DNA of 64,000 nt from Pythium myriotylum (Eukaryota > Oomycota > Peronosporomycetes > Pythiales > Pythiaceae), in the NCBI GenBank assembly GCA_023091665.1, contig JALJCQ010000013.1, forward strand, positions 1,364,001 through 1,428,000. Direction: 5' to 3'. The notes beneath the pieces are model-generated. The model ran no database searches. It worked only from the letters and a program-made list of their open reading frames with translations, and had not been told where the DNA came from. Position 1 is the stretch's first letter. Each line of letters starts with the position of its first letter. This document shows, in pieces, positions 11,144 through 20,899 of this stretch. A program made the position numbers and the translations under genes.

Positions 11144-11730
11144 CACGACGAACCTCACGGCCCCCACGTGGGATCATCCTATCCTCCACTCCGGCTCGCT
11201 ATGAATAAACTTCGGACGCTTTGGATCGGTTAGCTCCACATGCGGACTTCACTGTGCGAGTCTAGGCAAAGCACAGGACACATCGACGTTTCGCCCATCC
11301 CCTGATATCCTACTCAGATTGAAGAAATTGAAGGAGTTTGCAGAGAGGTGCACTCCGTCCAGCTGACACGCTGAGGTGGAGAGAGTGCAGCCAATTAGAC
11401 CTCAGGTTTCGGGCTCAGCAAACTGGTCAGGGAGAGCTTTTAGTCGAGACTGGATTAAAACGCGTGACTCGAGATGACTAGCCTCCTGGGCTTCGTGATT
11501 GGGATGCCCACGGATGAATTCTGCACGTCGTGTCTCCTGGGCCACCCACGAGATCGCGAATCAATTGTTCACCCACCACCTCGATTGCTGACCAAGGTAG
11601 CCGTCATCAACCGACAAGACCTCCGCCTGGAAGTCCTAGGGCACAACCTACCATCGCAGCCAGTACCTCTCAACTCCTCACTTTGCAATTTGCTCCCCAG
11701 CGACCAAGCCAAGCCCCTTCCAAGCCACTC
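11144..11730. promoter_or_regulatory. Divergent upstream region of the membrane-protein gene and protease 1
   Basis: A 587-bp interval between two divergently oriented starts. Near its right end lies an oomycete-type initiator-plus-flanking element (listed separately). An open frame runs into the protease from 11530, but the true start is taken as 11731, where the signal peptide begins. Confidence 0.45.
11678..11694 (+). promoter_or_regulatory. Initiator plus flanking promoter element of protease 1
   Basis: The sequence TCACTTTGCAATTTGCT fits the oomycete core promoter (initiator of YCAYTYY type followed by a CAWTTT flanking element). It predicts transcription starting about 50 bases before the ATG at 11731. 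The same string occurs ahead of the inverted paralogue. Confidence 0.65.
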
Positions 11731-12861
11731 ATGCTTTTCAAGAAGCTCGTCGTCCTCGCCACCGTCGCGGTCGCCTCGGTCTCGGCCGCTACGCCCAACG
11801 CTCCGTTCTACAATGAGAAGGGAATCCTCCAGATCGGTGCCACCGAGCTGCTCAACATCACGGCGAACGCGGCCGCCAACAACGTGCACACGATCTCGTA
11901 CCCGGACGCGAGCTACATCTCGGTCAAGTTCGAGAACGTGGATCTGCCGGAGGGTGACGTGCTGATCGTGCGCAGCCCTGACAGTGCGGATGGCTTCGTG
12001 TACACTGGCAAGGGTCGTGGCGACCTCGGCACCTTCGCGTCGTCGCCGGTGCGCGGCAACACGGCGATCGTGGAGTACTTTGCGTTGAACACTGCTGCTC
12101 CTGCGTCGAAGGTGAGCTACCGCATTGGTGGTTACGTGCGTGGCTTCAACTCGGCGCTCGAGTCGGTCTGCGGCGCTGCTGACCAGACCAAGCCTGCTAA
12201 GTGCTTCACTGGCACGCAGTACACGCGTGCTCAGGCTGTTGCACGCCTCTTCATCGGTGGCTCGGGCCTCTGCACGGGCTGGCTCGTGGGCAACAGCGGC
12301 CACCTGATCACTAACCAGCACTGCATTGAGACCGCGGCCGACGCTGCGCAGGTCGACATCGAGTTCGGCGCCGAGTCCAACTCGTGCACGAACCTGTGCG
12401 CCACGTCGCGCGGCTGCCCGGGCACAGTCGTCGCTCGCTCGGCCACGTTCGTGACCAACAGCGCGTCCATCGACTACGCACTGCTCAAGCTCCCGGCCTC
12501 GGTCGCCACGACCTACGGCTTCCTGCAGCTGCGTGCCGCTGGCCCGCGCGTGGGTGAGACCATCTACATCCCGCAGCACCCGGCCGGCTGGGCTAAGCGC
12601 ATCTCGTCGACGGTCGACGGCGGCGCCGCGGCCACGATCCGCTTCACGGGCCGCAACGGCACTCCTTGTGGCAACAACCAGGTCGGCTACCTCGCTGACA
12701 CCCAGGGCGGCTCGTCGGGCTCGCCGGTGCTCTCGCAGTCGGACAACCTCGTCGTCGCTCTCCACCACTGCGGTGGCTGTGACAACCTTGCCGTGGACGT
12801 GCGCACGGTCATCTCGGACCTGCGCACCAAGGGCATCAACGTGCCGTCCATCTCGGTCTAA
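11731..12861 (+). CDS. Secreted trypsin-like serine protease, copy 1
   Basis: An intronless gene of 376 residues with a clear signal peptide (MLFKKLVVLATVAVASVSA). Residues about 20-160 form a beta-rich, non-catalytic leader domain. The chymotrypsin-fold core follows, with the catalytic set visible as TNQHC (H197), SIDYALL (D248) and GGSSGSP (S329). Paired cysteines around CTGW...QHC and a C-terminal HHCGGCD recall the lysyl-endopeptidase-like branch of family S1. Such proteases are secreted and may act on host or environmental proteins; the substrate is not predictable by eye. It faces copy 2 tail-to-tail, 576 bp apart. Its first half is the same as copy 2 at DNA level over 445 bp wherever compared. 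Confidence 0.9.
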   Translation: MLFKKLVVLATVAVASVSAATPNAPFYNEKGILQIGATELLNITANAAANNVHTISYPDASYISVKFENVDLPEGDVLIVRSPDSADGFVYTGKGRGDLGTFASSPVRGNTAIVEYFALNTAAPASKVSYRIGGYVRGFNSALESVCGAADQTKPAKCFTGTQYTRAQAVARLFIGGSGLCTGWLVGNSGHLITNQHCIETAADAAQVDIEFGAESNSCTNLCATSRGCPGTVVARSATFVTNSASIDYALLKLPASVATTYGFLQLRAAGPRVGETIYIPQHPAGWAKRISSTVDGGAAATIRFTGRNGTPCGNNQVGYLADTQGGSSGSPVLSQSDNLVVALHHCGGCDNLAVDVRTVISDLRTKGINVPSISV

Positions 12862-13437
12862 GCGACCCGGTTTTGGCGAATGGTCCGCGTCGCTGGAGCC
12901 GCTGAGTAACTACAGACACTTGCGTTTATAATCCTCTCAATGTGAACTCTTCTTCGACTGCAAACCATGTCATAAATTGTTTGCGCTGAAATTGGCTGAG
13001 TGGGCATCCACTGAGCTTGACTAAAGCAACTCTTGCTGACAGGTCGCAATCAGAGAAAGCCCTCTTTGATGCTACCGACATTGCTAGTAGTGGTGAGTGC
13101 TTGTATCTGACAACTACAACGTAGGTCATGCACAAGGAACTACTTACACTGTACTAACAATAACACTACACTAGTAGTAGGAGTACTCACTGACCATGAG
13201 AAGTCTCCCCCCTTCACCAGTGGATCAGATGGAAGCTTCCATCCTTTGTACATTTACCACACGAATCGCTCACACGGACAAAGCTTTGCGATGGGATCGA
13301 TGAACAATCGGTTTGATCATGATAATTTACGCATCCATTCAATTATTGGTTCCGACGACTGCAAAAAAGAGGTGAGACCTTCTGAAGGTCTCCTAAACAA
13401 TCGGGCTAGGAGCTAGCCGAGAGTGAGCGAGGGTCGC
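12862..13437. other. Spacer between the inverted protease copies
   Basis: A 576-bp AT-richer spacer with no credible ORF. It holds a perfect 16-bp palindrome (GATGGAAGCTTCCATC, 13228-13243) and, close to the copy 2 stop, two small perfect hairpins listed separately. Both 3' UTRs must lie here. Confidence 0.5.
13374..13418. repeat. Two small perfect hairpins in the 3' region of protease 2
   Basis: Hairpin 13374-13392 has arms GAGACCTTC / GAAGGTCTC around one base. Hairpin 13404-13418 has arms GGCTAG / CTAGCC around GAG. They lie 20-64 bp past the stop of protease copy 2 and would be in its 3' UTR, possibly affecting message stability or end formation. Confidence 0.6.
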
Positions 13438-14577
13438 TTAGACCGAGGCGCTCGGCACGGTGATGCCCTTGGCCTTGAGGTCGGCGAGCACGTCGCGCGG
13501 GTCGACGGCAAGGTTGTCGCAGCCACCGCAGTGGTGGAGAGCGACGACGAGGTTGTCCGTCTGCGAGAGCACCGGCGAGCCCGACGAGCCGCCCTGGGTG
13601 TCGGCGAGGTAGCCGATCTGGTTGTTACCGCAACCCGTGTTGCTGCGGCCCGTGAAGGTGATCGAGGCCGAGGCACCGCCGTCAACCGTGTTGACAATGC
13701 GCTTAGCCCAGCCAGCCGGGTGCTGCGGAATGTAGATCTTCTCGCCGACCTTGGCGCCCGAAGCACGGAACTGGAGGAAGCCGTACTTGGTCGCGAGCGA
13801 GGACGAGAGCTTGACCACCGCGTAGTCGATGGCCTCGCTGTTGGTCACGAACGTGGCCGACGTGGCCTCGACGGTGCCCTTGCAGCCGAGCTGCGTCGCG
13901 CAGAGAGCCGAGCACGAGGCCGACTCAGCGCCGAACTCGACGTCGATCTGAGCGGCATCCGAAGCCTTGGTGATACAGTGCTGGTTGGTCACGAGGTGGC
14001 CGTCGCTGCCGAGGAGCCAGCCCGTGCAGAGACCCGAGCCACCGATGAGGAGACGAGCGACGGCCTGGGCGCGCGTGTACGGCGTGCCAGTGAAGCACTT
14101 AGCAGGCTTGGTCTGGTCAGCAGCGCCGCAGACCGACTCGAGCGCCGAGTTGAAGCCACGCACGTAACCACCAATGCGGTAGCTCACCTTCGACGCAGGA
14201 GCAGCAGTGTTCAACGCAAAGTACTCCACGATCGCCGTGTTGCCGCGCACCGGCGACGACGCGAAGGTGCCGAGGTCGCCACGACCCTTGCCAGTGTACA
14301 CGAAGCCATCCGCACTGTCAGGGCTGCGCACGATCAGCACGTCACCCTCCGGCAGATCCACGTTCTCGAACTTGACCGAGATGTAGCTCGCGTCCGGGTA
14401 CGAGATCGTGTGCACGTTGTTGGCGGCCGCGTTCGCCGTGATGTTGAGCAGCTCGGTGGCACCGATCTGGAGGATTCCCTTCTCATTGTAGAACGGAGCG
14501 TTGGGCGTAGCGGCCGAGACCGAGGCAACCGCGACAGCGGCGAGCACGACGAGCTTCTTGAAGGCACCGAGGACCAT
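13438..14577 (-). CDS. Secreted trypsin-like serine protease, copy 2
   Basis: An intronless gene of 379 residues, paralogous and inverted relative to copy 1. Signal peptide MVLGAFKKLVVLAAVAVASVSA, then the same leader domain. The core again shows TNQHC (H200), AIDYAVV (D251) and GGSSGSP (S332), so both copies should be active. From residue about 164 onward the protein differs from copy 1 at many positions, but before that the two mature N-terminal halves look the same. The nearest sensible start is the ATG at 14577; the longer frame to 14682 would put the signal peptide internally. A matching initiator element lies upstream. Confidence 0.9.
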   Translation of the reverse strand: MVLGAFKKLVVLAAVAVASVSAATPNAPFYNEKGILQIGATELLNITANAAANNVHTISYPDASYISVKFENVDLPEGDVLIVRSPDSADGFVYTGKGRGDLGTFASSPVRGNTAIVEYFALNTAAPASKVSYRIGGYVRGFNSALESVCGAADQTKPAKCFTGTPYTRAQAVARLLIGGSGLCTGWLLGSDGHLVTNQHCITKASDAAQIDVEFGAESASCSALCATQLGCKGTVEATSATFVTNSEAIDYAVVKLSSSLATKYGFLQFRASGAKVGEKIYIPQHPAGWAKRIVNTVDGGASASITFTGRSNTGCGNNQIGYLADTQGGSSGSPVLSQTDNLVVALHHCGGCDNLAVDPRDVLADLKAKGITVPSASV

Positions 14578-14630
14578 CGTTACGAAGAGCTGGGAGGGTG
14601 GGGAGGCTTGCTTGGCTTGGTCGCTGGGGA

Positions 14631-14646
14631 GCAAATTGCAAAGTGA
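14631..14646 (-). promoter_or_regulatory. Initiator plus flanking promoter element of protease 2
   Basis: Read on the minus strand this is TCACTTTGCAATTTGC, the same as the element ahead of copy 1. The following leader bases (CTCCCCAGCGACCAAGCCAA) also match, so the duplicated unit included the core promoter and 5' UTR. Confidence 0.65.
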
Positions 14647-15686
14647 GATAGGAGCCGTGTGGGGTGAGACCGAGGTCGCCACCCTTGCTCAGGAGCCTCC
14701 CTTGGAGAAAGAGGGGCCCAGGAGGGTGGAGATGAGGCGTCTTCTGTGTACTCGATCGACCTGACAGTGGGGCGACTGCGCAGTCAGTCGTTATCAGATC
14801 GACTCGGTCTCATCAACTCCAGCTGGCCCTCGACTTCTCAAGAGACTGTCACAAACACCGTGCGCGCAATGGATTCCGTTGATGGATGTCGTCGCCCACG
14901 AGATGCGAGAGTGAACCACTCGTCTATGTCCGTGCAACCGACCTCTTGGCCTTTTTCCAACTCTACTAAAGTCCCACTATGGGGAGTGAATCAGACGATT
15001 TCCTCACTTTTTTTACACAGGCGTGAGTAGTTCTCTAAACTGTGAAAATCAATAGAACCGGTCAAGTCGGACAAGCACGTCGAGGAAGAAGACAATGAAC
15101 GCGACCTTCTAGAATCAATTCTCGAGTCACGACGTGAGCCCTTGCGTCAAGATCTTGGAGGGCAGCAAGACCTGGGACGTTTCCCGAAAAGACCATTTTG
15201 GAGTTTCAAGGAGTTCGGACCCTAATCAGACGGCGGAAATGTTTCCCACCACCCAACAAAGTGTTGCGATGCCAAAGTTCAAGGCGTCGAAAAGACATCT
15301 ACTCAAGCCACTCGACCCCGTTTGATGTGCCTGTGCCCGTGAGTTGTTACGAACTGAGCAGGGCAGCCCTCTGTGCTGTTACGTCGCCGAGTGATGTGCA
15401 ATACGTTTTGGTCGAGAACAAGGCTTGCGTCGGTGCCACTAGCCAATAGGTGATGGTATCGCCGAGGTTGATTGCGAGCATTCCTCTTCCCAGAATTGAG
15501 TGCTGCAACCAATTAATCAGACTGCATGAGGAGAAAGTCCATCGTTCCACTTTTTCGAATGGCCAAATCCCCTAGAGTCTATCCAAGATAGGGGCCAGTT
15601 GACATAATCAAACTTTCAAAAAGCGCCGTCCGCACCAAGCTGCCGTAGGACCAGAGGGGGAAAAAATCCAAGAATTTTGACCGACG
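14647..15686. other. Intergenic DNA without a recognisable gene
   Basis: Upstream flank of protease 2, then about 900 bp with only short frames. A 70-to-83-codon plus-strand frame (to 15449) and short minus-strand frames carry no domain I recognise. An imperfect inverted repeat near 15560-15597 (GGCC...CCCCTA / TAGGGGCC) may be the left edge of the hairpin array that follows. Confidence 0.4.
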
Positions 15687-16881
15687 CGAGATTGTATCGA
15701 CTGACGTACAGTCGATACTATCTCGATACCACGAAGGGGAATATCGTCGATGTGATATTCCATAGTGCTCCCCTTTGGAGGTGAGGCACACAGTTCTACA
15801 TACAGCCGGCTTTTGTTTGATGACAGCACACTATCGCAACGTCCTGTATGATTATGCATGAGTTGGCTTGTGTTCTCCTCGAGATGCTGCAGGAAAATGT
15901 ACCACCGTCCAGGATGGCAATAACAGTCCGTGGGCACAGGATGGCTACTTTAATAGCCATAGTATGCCATCCTCGGTGGATGGCATACAATGGCTACTAA
16001 AGTAAAAAATTGTTTGTTCCTCTGGTGGAATCCACCAGACTGAGTAGTAGGTACAAACAATTTTCAATAATATCACTCATTGGGAGATCATCAACTCAGT
16101 TTTCCCTCTTCTGGCAGAAGAGGGATAACTGAGTTGATGAGTGGATTCTTCTGTAGAATCCACTCCCAAAAGAAAGATACTGTGACTTCCTGAGATCAAG
16201 ACTAACCCTTTAGGATACTTCCTTTCTACTACGTAGTAGTACAGTGTCACTCGAAGTCGAAGGGTTAGGCTGGATCCATTCTGAAAGCCTTCGAGGTGTT
16301 GAGTCTGCAACTGCAAGCAGAGACGCAGCGCCTTCTTTGGAAACGGAAGACGACTTTTATCGATGCAACTAATAGCAACAATTGTACTGTACAGTTTTGG
16401 TCTCGAATTAGCAAGTTTTGGAGCGGACGGTTCATGAGAATTCACAAACACACACACACACACACACCAAAACAACGTACTTATTTAATGCTGTGATCAA
16501 AGTTTAAAAATGCCAAATTCTATACTTGGCCAATTTTTCTGTATCTCGGGTTCCGAGATACAGAAATAAGTTGTCACAGTGTGTAGAAGATTTTGCAGAT
16601 ATTCGTTGTGCTCATTCCAAGCAACTGCGGTACCAGTATTCAAGACCAAAACTTCATTTTACAGTCAACTTCTTCAGCCACCCAGCATGCTCAACACAAT
16701 CCAGGTTTACGACGGCCTCGGGATTTCGGAGGCCGTCGTAAACCATGAGTAATGCAGTACCGAGTTGCGATCAGCTTGTCTAAATTCTAGACAAGCTGAT
16801 CGCGACTCGGTTCCATCCGTTGCTCGAAATCCAAACAGAATGGGCCCATACCACATGTTCGACGCTAACCGATGAACATGT
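15687..16881. repeat. Array of unrelated near-perfect hairpins
   Basis: Within 1.2 kb I count twelve inverted repeats with short loops. By position: 15687-15725 (17-bp arms, one mismatch, loop ACGTA); 15738-15761 (8 bp); 15946-16004 (27-bp arms, two mismatches, loop TCGGT); 16006-16064 (outer 12 bp perfect, inner TCTGGTGG/CCACCAGA); 16088-16140 (25-bp arms, one mismatch, loop GGC); 16139-16165 (11 bp perfect); 16202-16268 (9-bp outer, inner 14-bp palindrome CTACTACGTAGTAG); 16505-16537 (imperfect); 16536-16566 (14 bp perfect, loop GTT); 16704-16744 (16 bp perfect); 16759-16811 (24-bp arms, one mismatch); 16853-16881 (8 bp). The arm sequences are unrelated to each other, so this is not a tandem satellite. 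Several abut or share one or two bases. A CA dinucleotide run lies at 16449-16467. No ORF explains the region. Confidence 0.85.
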
Positions 16882-17106
16882 TAGGTTTCCCGTTTTGTAT
16901 TTCATGGCTCGATCGTCTTTATAATCATCTTTCTCTATCTCGAGGTAGGGAACTACGCCACCTCTCTTACTATCTGCACACCCAGAAGCCCTGTTGGCTT
17001 TGATCGAGAATGAAAGCAGCGAGGGACACGCATCTCTCTGACGCTCCAAAACCTCGTCAAGGTCTCACGAATAGAAATCATCAAGTCTCCGTCGCCCGAA
17101 CATCGG

Positions 17107-19869
17107 CTAGGAGATATCTCCTGCATTAGCAGGTTCAGCTGCTTCAGCTGCTGCCGCAAGCGAGAGACCGGCTACGACTGAGTCTAATCCAACAGGATGA
17201 CTGGCCGATGCTCGCGGGGACTTGACTGAAGCGACATCGCTTGTCTGTGCCCCACTGCCTGTCCCACTGCCATCCCGAGTGAGCACTGCCGGGGCTTGAG
17301 ACGAATCTGGGACACCATTCGTGGGCTGTGGGGAGTTTGAAACGCGTGCATCATCCGCCACCCCATCACTATCGTCTCGGAAATCGTCAGTGCCAAGACG
17401 CATACGCTCCTGTCGTGCCATTGTAGCTCGAGCTGTCTTCTCGTTGAACTCCTGCATCTTCATTCGAATACGCTCGATTTCGCGCTGATGTTTCTCCTCT
17501 TGGCTCCGCATTGCTTCTTCTAGACTGGATTCTCGCTCGTCGTAGCTTGAGCGTGACAGCCGTACTGAGTTCATGAAGTGCGTATCTGGTACCGACATTG
17601 AGTGTTCGAGCATTACTGAACCGTCTGTGTGGAACAGCGCGCTTTCGCTTGCGGCATGAACCAAGTGGGGGGCTCCGATTGGTGGTGTCACATTTCGCTC
17701 GAACGGAATTGGGCTGCTTACTGCAAAGTTATTTTCGCCCGGATGCTTTCCTTCCATTCGTAAACCTGAGTCAAGCGAAATAGAAGTCACGAGGCTTTGA
17801 CTGGTTGTTGGAATACTTCCATCAACCACGAAAGACGCAATTGCATGTGAAGCAGCCGTCGGCTCGAAAGTCAACTTGGATACATGAGGAAGCGGCTTGG
17901 ATGGAAATGAGTGGGGCTCTGGGGCTTCATCCCATATATCCTGGTCTAGATCTGGCAAGTTGTTGATTTTTCCTTCTGTGACAAGAAAGGAGATTGAATC
18001 GGCAATATCCTCTAGATCTGGCTCCAGGATACCCACGTCAACAGCAAGCTCGCATGCAACTTCGTGCGAGTTGTCTGTGAACAGGTTGAACGGAAACTTG
18101 ATCTCTTTCGATTTGCCGTCGAGTGCCATCCGCAGATTTAACAAGATACTGTGGTCGTTCTCCGGATCTTTTGTTGCCTTGATATCGTATCGCTTGCCAC
18201 GTTTCTTGGCGGAATGGGGGCGAATTCCTGCGCGAGTGGCGTCAATAGTGTTGGTACGAATACGACTCTCCGTAGTAACTTCGGACGTCGTTGACGCTGC
18301 TGTTGCAGTCGAGCGATCCGAAGTCTGACTTTGTGCGGGAGTATTAGCTGTGGATGTCTCTGGAGGAACCATAGTGTTCGGCGTCTGAGCTGGGGGAGGA
18401 GGTGAGGCTGCAGGAGGCTGTGTGCTCTCATCATCACTGTAAGTTTGTGCTTCGTCGATCTCGATTCGTTGTCCGCGCCCTCCCATAACGGCAATACGGT
18501 CGTTCCGAATATTCGCTTCCGTCGGTGGTAGTCCAGAGAGAAAGTTGTCCACCGTGTGGTCCGAACCCTTTTTATCAGAGAGAGGCTCGTCAACGATCGG
18601 TTCACTCGACCCCGAGACTACGACAGAAGAGCTAGGTGCAGGGGGTTGACGAACTGCTGAACTGTCTACCTCAGCGTTCGAAGTGGGATTCAGGGTTGGT
18701 GGCAGCAAAACACGATGCTTGCCAGCTGACTTCTCTTCAGCTGGTGCTTCGTTCTTCGAGGCGGTCGTCGACATTGACGAGTTTGCAGACCCAGTGGCAA
18801 GTTCTTCGGGCTCAAGCGACAAGGATTGATGGTTTTTTCTTCGTTCACTGACCGCGTCCCCATCTTTTCCTTTCGAACCACTCTCCATATTCAGTTGATC
18901 GGCAAACTGTTTTGGATTCATCTCAGGAGCAACTGGTGGAGGAGGGGCATTGTCGCGCTCGAGTTCGTCTTCATCAAGCACCTGGACCATCTCTCCGTCA
19001 TCATCATGAGCTTTCAAGAATGGGTGGTCTAGCAGGTACTCCGCGGAGACATCAATTTTCCCGTTCCCTCTCGACAAGCACAGTTCAATGAAATCGCGAG
19101 CTGGCTGACTGACGATTCGTTGCAATCCACGAGGTCGAATGCCAGCGGTCACCTTCTTGTAAATTTGAGCTGGATTGATACATTCCGAATACGGAACTTC
19201 TTTCGTCACCATCTCGAGCACGCACATTCCGAACGCGTAGATGTCGACCTTTTCATCATAACTCTCATCGTAGAGCTCCGGCGCCATGAACTCGGGCGTA
19301 CCGAGCACACTCTGCGCCTTGGAACGCTTGTGGACAGCTAACTGCGTCGAAAGACCGAGGTCTCCTATCCGGAGATCGCCCGTGTTGCCGTTGATGAAGA
19401 TATTATCGCACTTGAGATCGCGATGGATGACCGGCGGGTTCTGGCTGTGCAAGTAGTGCAGACCTTCCAGGATCTGGATGCACCAGCGCTTGATGATCTT
19501 CCACTTGACAAAGTGCACACGCTTGATGTACGACTTGAGATTGCCCGAAGTCATGATCTCCGTGATGAACACGACCTGATTCTTCTCTTTCGAGAACCAC
19601 GAGCCGTAAAAGTTGATAATGTTCTTGTGCTCGAGCTTTTGGAGCAGCTGGACCTCCTGGATGATGCGCGTTTTCTCGGACGCCGGCAGCACGCCAATAT
19701 CGATGGCGTTCCAGGCCACATCGATGCCCTGGTCCGTGTCATACGCCTTGTAGACCGTCTTGTACGCGCCCGAGCCGAGGCGGATGTCGAAGCGGATGTA
19801 TCTCCCGCGCGGGGACCGTTCCACGGGCCGGTCGCCTTCCTCTTGCTTGTACACGTCCAGATCGCCCAT
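17107..19869 (-). CDS. WNK: WNK-type serine/threonine kinase with OSR1-C-like domain
   Basis: A single-exon gene of 920 residues. The kinase domain (about 24-290) has the WNK signature: the catalytic lysine sits in the glycine loop (GSGAYKTVYKA, K37) and the usual subdomain II lysine is replaced (VAWN, N54). HRDLKCDN and GDLGL (in place of DFG) follow, then the activation segment with SVLGTPEFMAPE. After a long Ser/Pro/Thr-rich linker, residues about 565-640 (ILLNLRMALDG, FPFNLFTDN, DLEDIADSISFLV) match the OSR1-C / PF2-like domain of WNK and OSR1 kinases, which binds RFxV-type peptides. A charged coiled coil lies near 790-825. WNKs are chloride- and osmo-sensing kinases that regulate ion transport. 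An osmoregulatory role in zoospores or hyphae is inference. Confidence 0.93.
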   Translation of the reverse strand: MGDLDVYKQEEGDRPVERSPRGRYIRFDIRLGSGAYKTVYKAYDTDQGIDVAWNAIDIGVLPASEKTRIIQEVQLLQKLEHKNIINFYGSWFSKEKNQVVFITEIMTSGNLKSYIKRVHFVKWKIIKRWCIQILEGLHYLHSQNPPVIHRDLKCDNIFINGNTGDLRIGDLGLSTQLAVHKRSKAQSVLGTPEFMAPELYDESYDEKVDIYAFGMCVLEMVTKEVPYSECINPAQIYKKVTAGIRPRGLQRIVSQPARDFIELCLSRGNGKIDVSAEYLLDHPFLKAHDDDGEMVQVLDEDELERDNAPPPPVAPEMNPKQFADQLNMESGSKGKDGDAVSERRKNHQSLSLEPEELATGSANSSMSTTASKNEAPAEEKSAGKHRVLLPPTLNPTSNAEVDSSAVRQPPAPSSSVVVSGSSEPIVDEPLSDKKGSDHTVDNFLSGLPPTEANIRNDRIAVMGGRGQRIEIDEAQTYSDDESTQPPAASPPPPAQTPNTMVPPETSTANTPAQSQTSDRSTATAASTTSEVTTESRIRTNTIDATRAGIRPHSAKKRGKRYDIKATKDPENDHSILLNLRMALDGKSKEIKFPFNLFTDNSHEVACELAVDVGILEPDLEDIADSISFLVTEGKINNLPDLDQDIWDEAPEPHSFPSKPLPHVSKLTFEPTAASHAIASFVVDGSIPTTSQSLVTSISLDSGLRMEGKHPGENNFAVSSPIPFERNVTPPIGAPHLVHAASESALFHTDGSVMLEHSMSVPDTHFMNSVRLSRSSYDERESSLEEAMRSQEEKHQREIERIRMKMQEFNEKTARATMARQERMRLGTDDFRDDSDGVADDARVSNSPQPTNGVPDSSQAPAVLTRDGSGTGSGAQTSDVASVKSPRASASHPVGLDSVVAGLSLAAAAEAAEPANAGDIS

Positions 19870-20899
19870 CTCGGCCGCGGGTTCCGGTCGCCAGTTCGTT
19901 CTTCTCGACGCCGAGGCCTTGGAGCATCCACAGGCGAAACCGAGCGACGCGTTTGCTGGTTCCGACGCGAGCCACTAGCGAAGCTTCCACGGCGGCGCCG
20001 ACGACGACTGAGCCACCAATCGAGAGCGCAGGACGGCGCGCGCGTGCTCACGGGGTCCACGGAGAGCCTCGCGAGGGAGAGAGAGCAGCAGCGACGCTAG
20101 AAGTTGGCACGTCGAGACGTTTCCCTTGGGAGGCTTCCTGGAAATGGACGGCGTCGGCCGAGAAGAAAGGACTAAACTCGCGCCGCCCCGCGTCTAAATG
20201 GCGAGGTTAGACTCCAGCGGAATGTCGTCCCAATTGGCTCGCCGGATAGACTCGGGCGAGTGTCGGAAAAGAGCCTCGGCGCAGCTTCTCCAGCAAAAAA
20301 AAGCAAAAACCCAACCACCCACGCGCAGCAGCGTCCAAGCGGACGCACCTGGGGACCAATCAGCGCCCAGGGTTGGCGTACCTTCGCGCAACCACGCGAG
20401 AACTCCAGTAGGTACGAACCTCAGAACCTTAAGGGCGGAATGAGGTTTTGAAGAAAAACCTCGATTCTCAGCGGTATTTTCTCCCGCAGATGCGTTTTTA
20501 TTCGGGGCGAGGTTAGCAGTTTACAAAGGGGCGGGTTCAAGAGGGTGTTCTTCGCGAGATTCATCTGCTAGAGCCTCCCTGAGTTTAGTGAGTAAAGGCT
20601 TTCTGTCAACAACTCGTATAGTATCAAAGCGCGCAAGCGCAAAATGGGTGCAGGAAACTAAACCGAGGGTCATGTGGGGCGTTGAACCCTTCCAAGATCG
20701 CCCCACACATGGCTGCCCCCTCCCCAGCAGCTCATGCGCTGACTCGACGTGTCGCTGTTGGTCACTCCCATGCCCGTTTGCCGTTTTGCAGCCGAGATTT
20801 GATGGAGCCATCGAGACAAAGCGAACTGATTTAATCTTTCAAACTCTAACGTGCACTATGCACAGACTAGGACGGGCGATAAATACGAGAGACATCGAG
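19870..20899. promoter_or_regulatory. WNK upstream region
   Basis: About 1 kb between the WNK start and the stop of the zinc-repeat gene, both on the minus strand. The first 300 bp are GC-rich leader/promoter; the remainder is moderately AT-rich. Frames here are short and arginine-rich. I see no gene or repeat. Confidence 0.4.

Noticed and set aside
13404..13418. Hairpin near the protease 2 stop as a bacterial-type terminator
   Set aside because: No U-tract follows and this is a eukaryotic polymerase II gene.
11569..14646. Long ORFs antisense to both proteases (399 and 407 codons)
   Set aside because: They mirror the protease codons and share the same shadow sequence because the genes are duplicates.
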